The notes under the pieces: generated by a model | Told to the model about the DNA's origin: nothing | What the model saw: only the letters and a program-made list of their open reading frames with translations | Database searches by the model: none | Assembly (NCBI RefSeq): GCF_001761465.1 | Contig: NZ_CP017479.1 | Coordinates: 1,426,001 to 1,490,000, forward strand | DNA from: Flavobacterium gilvum | GTDB lineage: Bacteria > Bacteroidota > Bacteroidia > Flavobacteriales > Flavobacteriaceae | Length of the DNA: 64,000 bases | Direction of reading: 5' to 3' | Position numbers and translations under genes: made by a program | Shown here: in pieces, positions 24,402 through 33,450 of the stretch | How the letters are laid out: each line of letters starts with the position of its first letter | How positions within the stretch are numbered: position 1 is the stretch's first letter

Positions 24402-25718
24402 CTAGTATCTGTAATATTCTGGTTTGAATGGACCTTCAACTTCAACACCAATGTAAGCTGCTTGATCTGGACGTAATGTTTCCAATTCAACACCTAATTT
24501 AGCTAAGTGTAAGGCAGCTACTTTTTCATCCAAGTGTTTTGGTAACATATACACTTCGTTTTTGTAAGCAGCGCTGTTTTTCCATAATTCGATTTGAGCC
24601 AAAGTTTGGTTTGTAAATGAGTTACTCATCACAAAACTTGGGTGACCTGTAGCACAACCAAGGTTTACCAAACGACCTTCAGCCAAAATAATAATGTCTT
24701 TTCCAGCGATAGTGTATTTGTCAACTTGTGGTTTGATTTCGATTTTTGAAGCACCGTGGTTTTTGTTCAACCAAGCCATGTCAATTTCGTTATCGAAGTG
24801 TCCGATGTTACAAACGATAGTCTTGTCTTTCATTTTTTCGAAATGAGAACCCAAAACAATGTCTTTGTTTCCAGTTGTAGTGATGATAATATCAGCATTG
24901 GCAACAACAGTGTCTAATTTTTTAACTTCATAACCGTCCATTGCAGCTTGCAAAGCACAAATTGGGTCAATTTCGGTAACAGTTACGATAGAACCTGCAC
25001 CTCTAAAAGAAGCAGCAGTTCCTTTTCCTACGTCACCATATCCGCAAACAACTACTCTTTTTCCAGCCAACATAACATCAGTTGCACGACGAATAGCATC
25101 TACAGCTGATTCTTTACATCCGTATTTGTTGTCAAATTTTGATTTAGTAACCGAGTCGTTTACGTTGATAGCAGGCATTGGTAATGTTCCAGCTTTTACT
25201 CTTTCGTACAATCTGTGAACACCAGTTGTAGTTTCTTCAGATAATCCTTTGATTCCCGCAACTAATTCTGGGTAGCGGTCGATAACCATATTTGTTAAAT
25301 CTCCACCGTCGTCAAGAATCATGTTCAATGGTTTTCTATCTTCACCAAAGAATAAAGTTTGCTCGATACACCAATCAAAAGACTCTTCGTCAAGACCTTT
25401 CCAAGCATAAACTTGAATTCCGGCAGCAGCAATAGCAGCGGCAGCCTGATCTTGTGTAGAGAAAATGTTGCAAGAAGACCAAGTTACTTCTGCACCAAGA
25501 GCGATTAATGTTTCGATCAAAACGGCAGTTTGAATCGTCATGTGCAAACATCCTGCAATACGGGCACCTTTAAGTGGTTGCTCTTCTTTGTATTCCGCAC
25601 GAAGCGCCATTAATCCTGGCATTTCAGCTTCTGCTAGTTCAATCTCTTTTCTTCCCCAGGCAGCCAGAGAAATGTCTTTTACCTTGAATGCCACGTAAGG
25701 CGTAGTCGTTGTGCTCAT
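24402..25718 (-). CDS. ahcY: Adenosylhomocysteinase
   Basis: 438 residues, full length. Substrate-domain motifs include [11 protein letters not shown] and [11 protein letters not shown]; the NAD-binding Rossmann motif is CGYGDVGKG (about 223-231); catalytic Lys/Asp lie in [11 protein letters not shown]; the C-terminus KPEYYRY contacts the neighbouring subunit's NAD. The enzyme splits S-adenosylhomocysteine to adenosine and homocysteine in the methyl cycle. It has its own promoter and terminator. Confidence 0.97.
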   Translation of the reverse strand: MSTTTTPYVAFKVKDISLAAWGRKEIELAEAEMPGLMALRAEYKEEQPLKGARIAGCLHMTIQTAVLIETLIALGAEVTWSSCNIFSTQDQAAAAIAAAGIQVYAWKGLDEESFDWCIEQTLFFGEDRKPLNMILDDGGDLTNMVIDRYPELVAGIKGLSEETTTGVHRLYERVKAGTLPMPAINVNDSVTKSKFDNKYGCKESAVDAIRRATDVMLAGKRVVVCGYGDVGKGTAASFRGAGSIVTVTEIDPICALQAAMDGYEVKKLDTVVANADIIITTTGNKDIVLGSHFEKMKDKTIVCNIGHFDNEIDMAWLNKNHGASKIEIKPQVDKYTIAGKDIIILAEGRLVNLGCATGHPSFVMSNSFTNQTLAQIELWKNSAAYKNEVYMLPKHLDEKVAALHLAKLGVELETLRPDQAAYIGVEVEGPFKPEYYRY

Positions 25719-25749
25719 TTATAGTATATTTGTATTGTAAAAATTTTTG

Positions 25750-25757
25750 CAAAATTA
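25750..25757 (-). promoter_or_regulatory. ahcY promoter, -7 element
   Basis: Minus-strand TAATTTTG matches TAnnTTTG, 31 bases upstream of the ahcY start. No clear -33 TTG. Confidence 0.5.
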
Positions 25758-25782
25758 CGTAATAAGTTTAGAAAAAAAAAGG

Positions 25783-25927
25783 ATTTAAGATTGTAGATTA
25801 ACGATTTAAGAGTTAACGAATTATAATTTCATAATTGCTTCGATTTTGTTGTGCTTTTGAAATTGTTTTTTGAGAGAATACTTAAAAATCTAAAATCAGC
25901 AATCAAAAATCAGCAATCAAAAATCGC
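25783..25927. repeat. AT-rich inverted repeat, family A (copy 2)
   Basis: The left arm has GATTTAAGATTGTAGATTAACGATTT; the right part has AAATCTAAAATCAGCAATC with the unit AATCAGCAATCAAA duplicated. It ends two bases before the likely start of the phosphopantetheinyl transferase and so supplies its leader. Confidence 0.6.
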
Positions 25928-25928
25928 A

Positions 25929-26585
25929 ATGCCGTTATACAAAACCATAACTTTAAATCCTTCCACCAAAATCTTCGTTTGGGAAATAACTGAATCTTAT
26001 CAGGAGCTTTTTGAGGCGGTCGTTCTCAATGAAAGTAACCTGAACCGACTGAATTGTATGAAATCAGAAATTCACCAACGTGCTTTTTTGAGTGTTCGTA
26101 AATTGCTTCAACATTCCGGGTATACGGATTTTGATTTGTATTATGATGAATTTGGAAAACCACATTTGTACGACGGAAATCATATTTCGATTACACATTC
26201 TCATCAATTTTCTGCCATTATTTTAAGTGATAAAGTTGTTGGAATTGATATTGAATTGCAAAGGGAAAAAATCATCCGAATTGCAGATAAATTTGCGGAC
26301 TCCGAGTTTACCTTTTTGAATTCTGATGAAAAAACAGAATTCATCAGGAAACTGACTGTGATTTGGGGTGCCAAAGAAGCTATTTTTAAAATTAGAAACG
26401 AAAAAGGAATCAGTTTTAGGGATCATATTAAAGTAAAAGCCTTTGAAATGAAAGACAAGCGAACTCAAACCGAACTTCATTTTGACAGCATAATCAGGGA
26501 TTTTATTATTTGTTTTGAGGAATTCAAATCAACTGACCGTAATGATTTGGAACAAAATTTTACACTTGTTTACGCATTTGAATAG
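25929..26585 (+). CDS. 4'-phosphopantetheinyl transferase superfamily protein (Sfp/HetI type)
   Basis: 218 residues from ATG 25929; a longer frame from 25851 would translate the family A repeat and is unlikely. The family motifs are HISITHSHQFSA, VGIDIELQRE (Mg-binding Asp and Glu, about 105-112) and WGAKEAIFK (about 151-159). The enzyme transfers phosphopantetheine from CoA to a Ser of carrier proteins. It could serve the fatty acid acyl carrier protein or a secondary pathway; no carrier protein gene is nearby. Confidence 0.85.
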   Translation: MPLYKTITLNPSTKIFVWEITESYQELFEAVVLNESNLNRLNCMKSEIHQRAFLSVRKLLQHSGYTDFDLYYDEFGKPHLYDGNHISITHSHQFSAIILSDKVVGIDIELQREKIIRIADKFADSEFTFLNSDEKTEFIRKLTVIWGAKEAIFKIRNEKGISFRDHIKVKAFEMKDKRTQTELHFDSIIRDFIICFEEFKSTDRNDLEQNFTLVYAFE

Positions 26586-26599
26586 AGAATTTCCTGAAA

Positions 26600-26722
26600 G
26601 CCACAAATTCACGAATTAATAAATTCGAATTTTCTTTTGATTGCACTAATTTATTTAAGAGCAGAATAAATTCGTGAAAGCTTAGAGTTTAAATTTTGAT
26701 AAATAATTTGTGAATTTGTGGC
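26600..26722. repeat. Inverted repeat, CACAAATTCACGAATT family
   Basis: Arms GCCACAAATTCACGAATT (26600-26617) and its complement with one mismatch (26705-26722). The inner region has further AAATTCG units. A CTTTGTG/CTTAGCG stretch follows at about 26750-26790. Confidence 0.7.
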
Positions 26723-26796
26723 ATGAAAAGAGCACTAAATAATTTTAAATCTTTGTGTAGCTTTGTGGTTCCTTAGCGAATCTCCGTGTAAACCTT

Positions 26797-27555
26797 ATGA
26801 TGAAAATTTACGATGCCATAGTTCAGGCTAAAACTGAAAACCGAAAATTACTTGCGATTCTTCTGGATCCTGACAAAATTGTTTGGGAAAATTTAGGGTA
26901 TTTGATTCAAAAGATTTATCAATCGCCGGCAACACATATTTTTATTGGCGGAAGCCATGTTCAAAATAATATTTTGGATGAATTGATAGTACGTTTAAAG
27001 CAAAAGGGGGATTTGCCAATTGTCCTTTTTCCGGGGAATCCTTCTCAGATTTCGGATAATGCTGATGCGATTTTATTTTTGTCTTTAATTTCTGGACGAA
27101 ATCCAGATTATTTGATAAAACATCAGGTCGAAGCAGCTCCGATTTTGAAGAAAACTCAGCTCGAAATTATTTCAACGGGATATATTTTGATTGAAAGCGG
27201 TAGTGAAACTGCAGTTGCGAGAGTAAGTAACACCAAACCATTGGACAGAAATAATCCCGATTATGCGGAGCATACTGCGCAGGCGGGAGAGATGTTGGGG
27301 CATAAACTTATTTATCTCGAAGCAGGAAGCGGTGCCAAAAAGGCGGTTCCTTTAGAAATGATAAAAAAAGTGTCAGATAATATTGAAATTCCTCTGATTG
27401 TTGGCGGAGGAATTATAGATTTGCGGGGTATTCAAAAGGCGCATGAAGCCGGAGCCGATTTGGTAGTTATCGGAACTGCTTTTGAAAATGATGCTGAATT
27501 TTTTGAGAATCACAATTATACATCCAAAATCATTAATCGCCATTCAGAAATCTAA
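26797..27555 (+). CDS. Geranylgeranylglyceryl/heptaprenylglyceryl phosphate synthase-like (PcrB/GGGPS family)
   Basis: 252 residues with a TIM-barrel fold. Phosphate and prenyl-chain binding motifs include LLAILLDPDK (18-27), FIGGSHV, STGYILIESG, LIYLEAGSGA and VGGGI...GTAFEND at the C-terminus. The family makes the ether bond between glycerol-1-phosphate and a polyprenyl diphosphate; it is archaeal lipid chemistry but homologues occur in Bacteroidota and work in vitro. The physiological product in flavobacteria is not settled. The frame starts ATGATG; either is possible. pnuC follows after 6 bases. Confidence 0.9.
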   Translation: MMKIYDAIVQAKTENRKLLAILLDPDKIVWENLGYLIQKIYQSPATHIFIGGSHVQNNILDELIVRLKQKGDLPIVLFPGNPSQISDNADAILFLSLISGRNPDYLIKHQVEAAPILKKTQLEIISTGYILIESGSETAVARVSNTKPLDRNNPDYAEHTAQAGEMLGHKLIYLEAGSGAKKAVPLEMIKKVSDNIEIPLIVGGGIIDLRGIQKAHEAGADLVVIGTAFENDAEFFENHNYTSKIINRHSEI

Positions 27556-27561
27556 AATCAA

Positions 27562-28197
27562 ATGATAGACTATTTTTTTGCCCAATACAAAGGTTATCCA
27601 ATTCACGAAGTGTATTTGGAATTGATTGCTGTTTTTTTTGGACTTTGGAGTGTTTGGTGCGCTAAGAAAGATAATATTTGGGTTTTTCCAACGGGATTAA
27701 TTAGTACATCTATATATGCTTATTTGCTTTGGAAATGGAGTTTGTTGGGTGATTCGATGATTAATGTCTATTATTTCATTATGAGTATTTATGGATGGTA
27801 CCACTGGACGAGAAAAAAAGGAGATATTGATGAATTTCCAGTTTCGGTGACGACTAAAACGGAAAAAATGATGTCGTCCATTATTTTTGTATTAACTCTC
27901 GTTTTTGTAATTATAGTATATCTTTATTTTGATAAATTTACAAGTTGGTATTCGTATGTGGACACTCTTTTGACTGCAATATTTTTTGTGGGAATGTGGC
28001 TGATGGCCAGAAGGAAAATTGAAAATTGGATCTTTTGGATTGCCGGTGATTTGCTTTCGATACCGCTTTATTTTGCAAAAGGCTATACCTTTACCAGTTT
28101 TCAATACATAGTATTTACAATTATTGCCGTTTATGGCTATTTAGAATGGAAGAAAATCTTGAACAGCTCCCAAAATCTGGAGCTAAGCCAATTATAA
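27562..28197 (+). CDS. pnuC: PnuC-family vitamin transporter (nicotinamide riboside, possibly thiamine)
   Basis: 211 residues with seven predicted membrane helices and the PnuC hallmarks (GLWSVWCAKKDN early, IYGWYHW about 74-80, WIFWIAGD near the end). PnuC proteins are facilitators driven by kinase trapping in the cytoplasm. Co-translation with a NadR-type kinase (52-base overlap) favours nicotinamide riboside. The TPP-controlled TonB receptor 2.8 kb downstream leaves thiamine (PnuT) as an alternative. Confidence 0.85.
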   Translation: MIDYFFAQYKGYPIHEVYLELIAVFFGLWSVWCAKKDNIWVFPTGLISTSIYAYLLWKWSLLGDSMINVYYFIMSIYGWYHWTRKKGDIDEFPVSVTTKTEKMMSSIIFVLTLVFVIIVYLYFDKFTSWYSYVDTLLTAIFFVGMWLMARRKIENWIFWIAGDLLSIPLYFAKGYTFTSFQYIVFTIIAVYGYLEWKKILNSSQNLELSQL

Positions 28198-30272
28198 AAA
28201 TTGCCATATTTGGTCCCGAATCTACAGGGAAAACCACATTGGCCACACAACTTGCCGAATATTACAAAACGGTTTGGGTTCCCGAGTTTGCGCGCGATTA
28301 TCTACAGGAAAAGCTAGATAGTGGTCGTGGTATTTGCGATATTGATGATATGTTGCCGATTGCTTATGGACAAACCAAATTGGAAAATGAGAGTGCGCTA
28401 ATTGCCAATAAATATCTTTTTTGTGATACCAATTTATTGGTTACCAAAGTGTTTTCGGAATTGTATTATAATTTTTGTGATTCGCTATTGGACAAAGCAG
28501 CCCGAGCTCATCAATATGATTTGTTTTTTCTGACAAATATTGATGTGCCATGGGAAGACGATGGTCTTAGGGACAGTCCTGAAGGAAGAGAAACTGTTTT
28601 TGAGGTATTCAAGCAGTCGTTGATTGATAATAAAAAACCTTTTATTACGATTTCTGGCGATAAAGAAACCCGTTTGAAAAGAGCTGTAGCAATTATTGAA
28701 GATTTGACAACGGCTTTGCAGATAGGGTTTACTTCTTTTGATTTTTTGCAAATTCATGAACGTGGTATTTCGCTGGAAAATATAAAAAGACAACTTGAGA
28801 TTTTTGAAAAAGGGATTCAAAAATGTGTTTTGGTTGATCCAGCAACTGTAAATAACGGAATTTTAAAATTGTCTGATGCGGATTTTGAAGAAAAAGTTCG
28901 GTTTTTTGATGCGGAGAAATCAAAATTAAAACTGAATAAATTCGTTCCAGCTTCTGGGGCTGCATCAAGGATGTTTAAATTCCTGATGACTTTTTTGAAT
29001 GAATTTAATTTCGGAAATGAAAGTATCAATGCCTATATTAATAGAAAAAAAGATCTTGAATTAGCTCTTTTTATTATCGGAATAGATAAATTTCCTTTTT
29101 TTGAAACGCTAGGTAAAAAATTAAAGAAGATTTATCCCGATTTTGATACATTGGAACGTGATTATAAATATTATTATTTTATAAAAACCCTTCTGTCTCC
29201 AGAATATTTTGATTTTGCCAATAAGCCAAAAGGAATCCTTCCTTTTCATAAGTATGAAACCCATATAGCAGCTCCTATTCAAGAGCATTTACAAGAGTGT
29301 GTTCATTATGCTTCTTCAGATAATCAATCCCATTTACATTTAACGGTTTCTGAAAATCATCAAAAGCTATTTGAAAAAATTATTGAGACTATAAAAGGGG
29401 AAATTGAGACGGAATCAAATTCAACTATTACTGTTAGTTATTCTTATCAAAAGAAAGAAACCGATACCATTGCGGTGGATCTTAACAATAAACCTTTTCG
29501 TGATGAAAAGGGAATGTTGGTTTTTAGACCCGGAGGCCACGGTGCTTTGATTGGAAATCTAAATACGATTGATGCCGATGTTGTTTTTGTTAAAAATATT
29601 GACAATGTAAGTCAAAATAACATTAAGGAGATTTCTTTTTACAAAAAAGCTTTAGCCGGTGTTTTGATTGAGTTACAATACCAGATTTTTGGATTTTTAA
29701 ATGCATTGGATAAAGATGAAATCGCTTCGGAAAAAATAAATGAAATTTTAGTCTTTCTGAAAAAACAGTTGAATATTGAGATGAAGGACTATTTTCATAA
29801 ATTCAAGTTGGAGAACCAAGTCAGTGAACTAAAAGAAATACTGAATAGACCTATCAGGGTTTGTGGAATGGTTAAAAATGAAGGAGAACCTGGTGGTGGA
29901 CCATTTTGGGTAAAAGGAAACGAAGGAAGATTAACCTTGCAGATTGTGGAAACTTCACAAGTGGATTTGAATAATGAAATGCAATTGAAAATACTTGGGA
30001 ATGCTACTCATTTCAACCCAGTAGATTTGGTTTGTGGATTGAAGAATTATAAAAACGAACAATTCGACCTGAGCGAATTTGTCGATCACGATAGCGGTTT
30101 TATAGTGCATAAAAATAGTGGTGGTGTAGAAGTGAAATCCTATGAATTACCTGGTTTGTGGAATGGGGCCATGGCGAATTGGTTGACAGTTTTTGTAGAG
30201 GTTCCTTTGCTTACTTTCAGTCCTGTAAAAACCGTAAATGACTTATTAAAGCCCGAACATCAACCTTTATAA
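28146..30272 (+). CDS. NadR-type ribosylnicotinamide kinase fused to DUF4301
   Basis: 708 residues. Residues about 15-190 form a P-loop kinase domain with GPESTGKTT (23-31), VPEFARDYL and FCDTNLL, matching the ribosylnicotinamide kinase half of NadR; the adenylyltransferase half is absent. After a short linker (about 190-200), the chain continues into a full DUF4301 domain of about 510 residues (IHERGISLENIKRQLEIF, FVPASGAASRMFKF, FRPGGHGALIGNLN). Both halves are usually separate neighbouring genes. The start lies inside pnuC, so translation is coupled. The kinase would trap imported nicotinamide riboside; the DUF4301 role is unknown. Confidence 0.85.
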   Translation: MEENLEQLPKSGAKPIIKIAIFGPESTGKTTLATQLAEYYKTVWVPEFARDYLQEKLDSGRGICDIDDMLPIAYGQTKLENESALIANKYLFCDTNLLVTKVFSELYYNFCDSLLDKAARAHQYDLFFLTNIDVPWEDDGLRDSPEGRETVFEVFKQSLIDNKKPFITISGDKETRLKRAVAIIEDLTTALQIGFTSFDFLQIHERGISLENIKRQLEIFEKGIQKCVLVDPATVNNGILKLSDADFEEKVRFFDAEKSKLKLNKFVPASGAASRMFKFLMTFLNEFNFGNESINAYINRKKDLELALFIIGIDKFPFFETLGKKLKKIYPDFDTLERDYKYYYFIKTLLSPEYFDFANKPKGILPFHKYETHIAAPIQEHLQECVHYASSDNQSHLHLTVSENHQKLFEKIIETIKGEIETESNSTITVSYSYQKKETDTIAVDLNNKPFRDEKGMLVFRPGGHGALIGNLNTIDADVVFVKNIDNVSQNNIKEISFYKKALAGVLIELQYQIFGFLNALDKDEIASEKINEILVFLKKQLNIEMKDYFHKFKLENQVSELKEILNRPIRVCGMVKNEGEPGGGPFWVKGNEGRLTLQIVETSQVDLNNEMQLKILGNATHFNPVDLVCGLKNYKNEQFDLSEFVDHDSGFIVHKNSGGVEVKSYELPGLWNGAMANWLTVFVEVPLLTFSPVKTVNDLLKPEHQPL

Positions 30273-30273
30273 A

Positions 30274-30678
30274 GTGGAAATTCAAACTATCCTTTCTGAG
30301 GTAAAATATAAAGCAGTAAGAAGCAGTGGTGCTGGAGGTCAAAACGTGAATAAAGTTTCGTCTAAAGTGGTGCTGACTTTTGGCTTGCTTAATTCTCAAG
30401 GATTATCAGATGAGGAAAAACTTTTGTTGGAAAATAAAATTGCCAACAGATTAACTTTCGATCAAATTTTAATTTTGAGTTGCGATGAAGACCGAAGTCA
30501 GCTCAAAAATAAAGCAATTGTAACAAAGCGTTTTTTGGATATAATAGCTGCGGGTCTTGTAATTCCAAAAATTAGAAAAGCCACAAAAGTTCCAAAAGCA
30601 GCCATCAAAAAAAGAATCAAGGATAAAAAGAATATTTCTGAGATTAAAAAATCACGTAAAAAGCCAGACTTGGATTAA
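30274..30678 (+). CDS. arfB: Peptidyl-tRNA hydrolase ArfB (YaeJ/ICT1 type)
   Basis: 134 residues, a short release-factor-like protein. The catalytic GGQ is in SSGAGGQNVNKV (about 18-29) and the Lys/Arg-rich tail (about 105-134) is the part that enters the empty mRNA channel. ArfB rescues ribosomes stalled on non-stop mRNA. The start is GTG, one base after the stop of the fusion gene; no in-frame ATG is close. Confidence 0.92.
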   Translation: MEIQTILSEVKYKAVRSSGAGGQNVNKVSSKVVLTFGLLNSQGLSDEEKLLLENKIANRLTFDQILILSCDEDRSQLKNKAIVTKRFLDIIAAGLVIPKIRKATKVPKAAIKKRIKDKKNISEIKKSRKKPDLD

Positions 30679-30720
30679 ATGCCAAATTCCAAAAAAACAA
30701 ATAAAGTTGTTTTTCTCTTA

Positions 30721-30782
30721 AACCATTAAGATATTAAGGTTCATTAAGTTCGAAAACTTAATTTTCTTAATATCTTAATGGT
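30721..30782. repeat. Inverted repeat, family B (copy 1)
   Basis: Arms AACCATTAAGATATTAAGG...TTAAG and their imperfect complement (3 mismatches). A perfect copy is at 37694-37757. No T run follows, so it is not a typical terminator for arfB. Confidence 0.75.
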
Positions 30783-30823
30783 AAAAAAAACATTTTACTT
30801 TTTATTGGAATTTGAAGGATAAT

Positions 30824-30854
30824 TTGTTTTTTGGATTTTAACACCTTACCTTTG
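30824..30854 (+). promoter_or_regulatory. Promoter of the TPP-controlled TonB receptor
   Basis: TTG at 30824-30826 and TACCTTTG at 30847-30854, 20-base spacer. The riboswitch starts about 5 bases downstream, consistent with transcription starting at its 5' edge. Confidence 0.7.
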
Positions 30855-30858
30855 CAAT

Positions 30859-30936
30859 GTCTCAAAGGGGTGCTCCAAATAACGAGCTGAGATCATACCC
30901 AAAGAACCTGGGCGGGTAATGCTGCCAAGGGAAAAA
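30859..30936 (+). promoter_or_regulatory. TPP riboswitch (THI element)
   Basis: Contains the conserved core parts in order: CAAAGGGGTGC, GCTGAGATCATACCC, GAACCTGGGCGGGTAATGCTG and CCAAGGGAA. It binds thiamine pyrophosphate in the mRNA leader of the receptor gene at 31038. A further possible stem (CGACAAA...TTTGTCG) lies downstream; no clear U-run terminator, so control may be at translation. Confidence 0.93.
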
Positions 30937-31037
30937 ACGACAAAAAATAGCGTTTGAGCTAATTGTTTGTCGTAGGATAATTATTTATTAATTTAACAAA
31001 AGAATAATTCCCCCTTTTATTCGTAATCAATTTACGG

Positions 31038-33221
31038 ATGAAAAATTCAATTTATTTAAAAAGTTCAAAGTGTGAAATTCAAAGTAAAAAGACGAAATTT
31101 TCTTGTCTTTTCTCTATTTTCTTTTCCCTGTTTTCTTTTCTCACTTTTGCGCAAGTAAAACAACAAGACTCAACAAAGGTAAATCAATTGGACGAAGTCT
31201 TGGTTTCGGCGGTCAGAGTTACTACAAAAACGCCTGTTTCTTTCAGTGATTTGGATAAAAAAGATATTGAAACCCGCAATTTAGGGCAAGATGTTCCTGT
31301 TTTGATGAATTTTCTTCCCTCTGTCGTGACTACTTCTGATGCTGGAAATGGTGTGGGTTATACTGGAATTCGGGTACGTGGAAGCGATGCAACTCGTGTG
31401 AATGTAACTATCAACGGAATCCCATACAATGATGCTGAAAGTCAGGGAACCTATTTTGTCGATATGCCAGATTTTGCATCTTCTGTTCAGAGTCTACAAT
31501 TGCAACGTGGGGTAGGAACTTCTACAAATGGAGCTGCGGCTTTTGGGGCGAGTTTGAATATGCTGACCGATTCGTATTCGGATAAAGCTTCGGGCGAAAT
31601 TTCGAGTTCAGCAGGAAGTTTCAATACGTTTAAAAATACGGTGAAATTCAGCACCGGTTTGATGAATGACCATTTTGAAATTGCGGGTCGTTTGTCTGTC
31701 TTGAAATCTGATGGTTATGTCGATAGAGCGACTTCGGATTTGAAATCGTATTTCCTGCAAGGAACTTATGTAGGGAAAACAACTTTGATCAAAGCATTGG
31801 TTTTTGGTGGAACCGAAAAAACCTACCAAGCTTGGTACGGCGTGGATGCGGCAACTTTGGAAAGTGACAGAACTTTCAACGCGGCAGGAATGTTTACGGA
31901 TGAATTTGGTAACGCTCGTTTTTATGACAATCAAACCGATAATTACCAACAAGACCATTATCAATTGCACTGGAACGAAAAACTTTCGGACAAATGGAGC
32001 ACAAACCTAGCTTTTCATTATACCAAAGGAAAAGGTTATTATGAAGAATATCAGGAAGACCAAGATTTTGCAAAATATGGTTTATTGCCAATTGCGGCTG
32101 CGCCAACAGTAAACACAACAGATTTGGTGCGTCAAAAATGGTTGGACAATGATTTTTACGGAACCACTTTTTCTGCCAATTATAAAGTAGATAACTGGGA
32201 TGTTATTCTTGGCGGAGGATGGAACAAATACGAAGGCGATCACTTCGGGAAAGTAATTTGGGCAAGATTTGCTTCGACAAGTGAATTGGGAGATCATTAT
32301 TATGATGATTTTTCGACAAAAACAGACGGTAATGTTTTTGCAAAAGCAAATTATAAAATCGCTGAAAAATGGAGCTTGTTTGGAGATTTGCAATTGCGAA
32401 ATGTAACTTACAAAGCCAATTCAGATGAAACAGGTTTGGTCGATGATAATTTTAATTTCTTTAATCCAAAAGCTGGGGTTACTTACGAATTGAATCAAAC
32501 TAATAGTTTGTATTTTTCGTATGCCAAAGCGCACCGCGAACCCAATAGAACTGATTATGAAAATGGTAGTCCGAAGCCTGAAAAGTTAGACGATTATGAA
32601 TTGGGATGGCGTTTGAAAAGCGAAAAATATGCATTTAATGTCAATGGATATTTTATGAAATACAAAGATCAATTGGTTTTGACTGGAGAATTGGATGATG
32701 TTGGCGCGCCGATACGAGCTAATAGTGGTGATAGTTACCGATTGGGATTGGAAGTAGATGGTGCAGTGAAATTTGACAAACACTGGATGATTTCGCCAAA
32801 TTTTACTTTGAGTAATAATAAAAATATCGATTTTGTTTCTACTGACGAAAGTGGAAATTTGGTTAATTTGGGACAAACCCATATTGCATATTCACCCAAT
32901 TTTGTTGCTGGAAATATTTTGACTTTTTCACCAATAACACTGTTGAAATTGAGTTGGTTGTCTAAGTTTGTTAGCGAACAATACATGAATAATATTGATG
33001 ATGCGAGTGGTAAATTGAAAGACTATTTTGTGAACGATTTTAATGCGAGTTATGAAATTAAGACGGCTTCTATTTTCAAATCGATTATGATTAATTTATT
33101 GGTGAATAATATGTTCAATGTAGATTATGTTTCGAATGGAGCTGATTACGGTGGAGGATTTGTTTATTATTATCCACAAGCGGGGACTAATTTTTTGGCC
33201 GGAATGACGCTTAAATTTTAA
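31038..33221 (+). CDS. TonB-dependent receptor, thiamine-regulated
   Basis: 727 residues. Signal peptide to about residue 38 (FLTFAQ) after an extended basic N-terminus; a TonB box-like LDEVLVSA (about 50-57); plug domain with GIRVRGSDATRVNVTINGIPYNDAE (split around 107-132); and a 22-strand barrel ending GTNFLAGMTLKF. There is no carboxypeptidase-like N-terminal domain. The TPP riboswitch in its leader indicates import of thiamine or a precursor across the outer membrane, as for the thiamine-regulated outer membrane receptors proposed in Bacteroidetes. A terminator follows. Confidence 0.9.
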   Translation: MKNSIYLKSSKCEIQSKKTKFSCLFSIFFSLFSFLTFAQVKQQDSTKVNQLDEVLVSAVRVTTKTPVSFSDLDKKDIETRNLGQDVPVLMNFLPSVVTTSDAGNGVGYTGIRVRGSDATRVNVTINGIPYNDAESQGTYFVDMPDFASSVQSLQLQRGVGTSTNGAAAFGASLNMLTDSYSDKASGEISSSAGSFNTFKNTVKFSTGLMNDHFEIAGRLSVLKSDGYVDRATSDLKSYFLQGTYVGKTTLIKALVFGGTEKTYQAWYGVDAATLESDRTFNAAGMFTDEFGNARFYDNQTDNYQQDHYQLHWNEKLSDKWSTNLAFHYTKGKGYYEEYQEDQDFAKYGLLPIAAAPTVNTTDLVRQKWLDNDFYGTTFSANYKVDNWDVILGGGWNKYEGDHFGKVIWARFASTSELGDHYYDDFSTKTDGNVFAKANYKIAEKWSLFGDLQLRNVTYKANSDETGLVDDNFNFFNPKAGVTYELNQTNSLYFSYAKAHREPNRTDYENGSPKPEKLDDYELGWRLKSEKYAFNVNGYFMKYKDQLVLTGELDDVGAPIRANSGDSYRLGLEVDGAVKFDKHWMISPNFTLSNNKNIDFVSTDESGNLVNLGQTHIAYSPNFVAGNILTFSPITLLKLSWLSKFVSEQYMNNIDDASGKLKDYFVNDFNASYEIKTASIFKSIMINLLVNNMFNVDYVSNGADYGGGFVYYYPQAGTNFLAGMTLKF

Positions 33222-33241
33222 ATTCGGGTTTACTTTAAATG

Positions 33242-33282
33242 AAAAAATCCTGAGAGTTTTATATGAACTTTCAGGATTTTTT
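33242..33282 (+). terminator. Rho-independent terminator of the TonB receptor gene
   Basis: 12-bp stem AAAAAATCCTGA/TCAGGATTTTTT with a 17-base loop, T-rich tail. Confidence 0.85.
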
Positions 33283-33324
33283 GTTTTAAATGATGTTGTT
33301 TGGCTCGCGAGTAAAGTTTATTTT

Positions 33325-33392
33325 TTCTCGCAAAGACGCAAAGACGCTAAGTTTTGAAGTGTTTTCTTTGCGCCTTTGCTTCTTTGCGAGAA
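33325..33392. repeat. Inverted repeat, CGCAAAGACG family (copy)
   Basis: Left TTCTCGCAAAGACGCAAAG and right CTTTGCTTCTTTGCGAGAA arms. Almost the same unit occurs at 57369-57436. Confidence 0.8.
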
Positions 33393-33450
33393 CTATATTC
33401 TGAAAGAAATTTGAAAAAAATTGTTAGCTTATTATAGCACCCAAAGACTA

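Noticed and set aside
25851..25928. N-terminal extension of the phosphopantetheinyl transferase
   Set aside because: It consists of a dispersed AT-rich repeat; ATG 25929 fits family length.
30721..30782. Terminator of arfB
   Set aside because: The hairpin is strong but followed by an A run, not a T run, on the coding strand.
31608..31970. 120-codon frame antisense to the TonB receptor gene
   Set aside because: Lies wholly within the receptor gene; no start signals or domain.
33325..33392. CRISPR-like repeats (CGCAAAGACG units)
   Set aside because: Units are short, adjacent and inverted, with no unique spacers and no cas genes.
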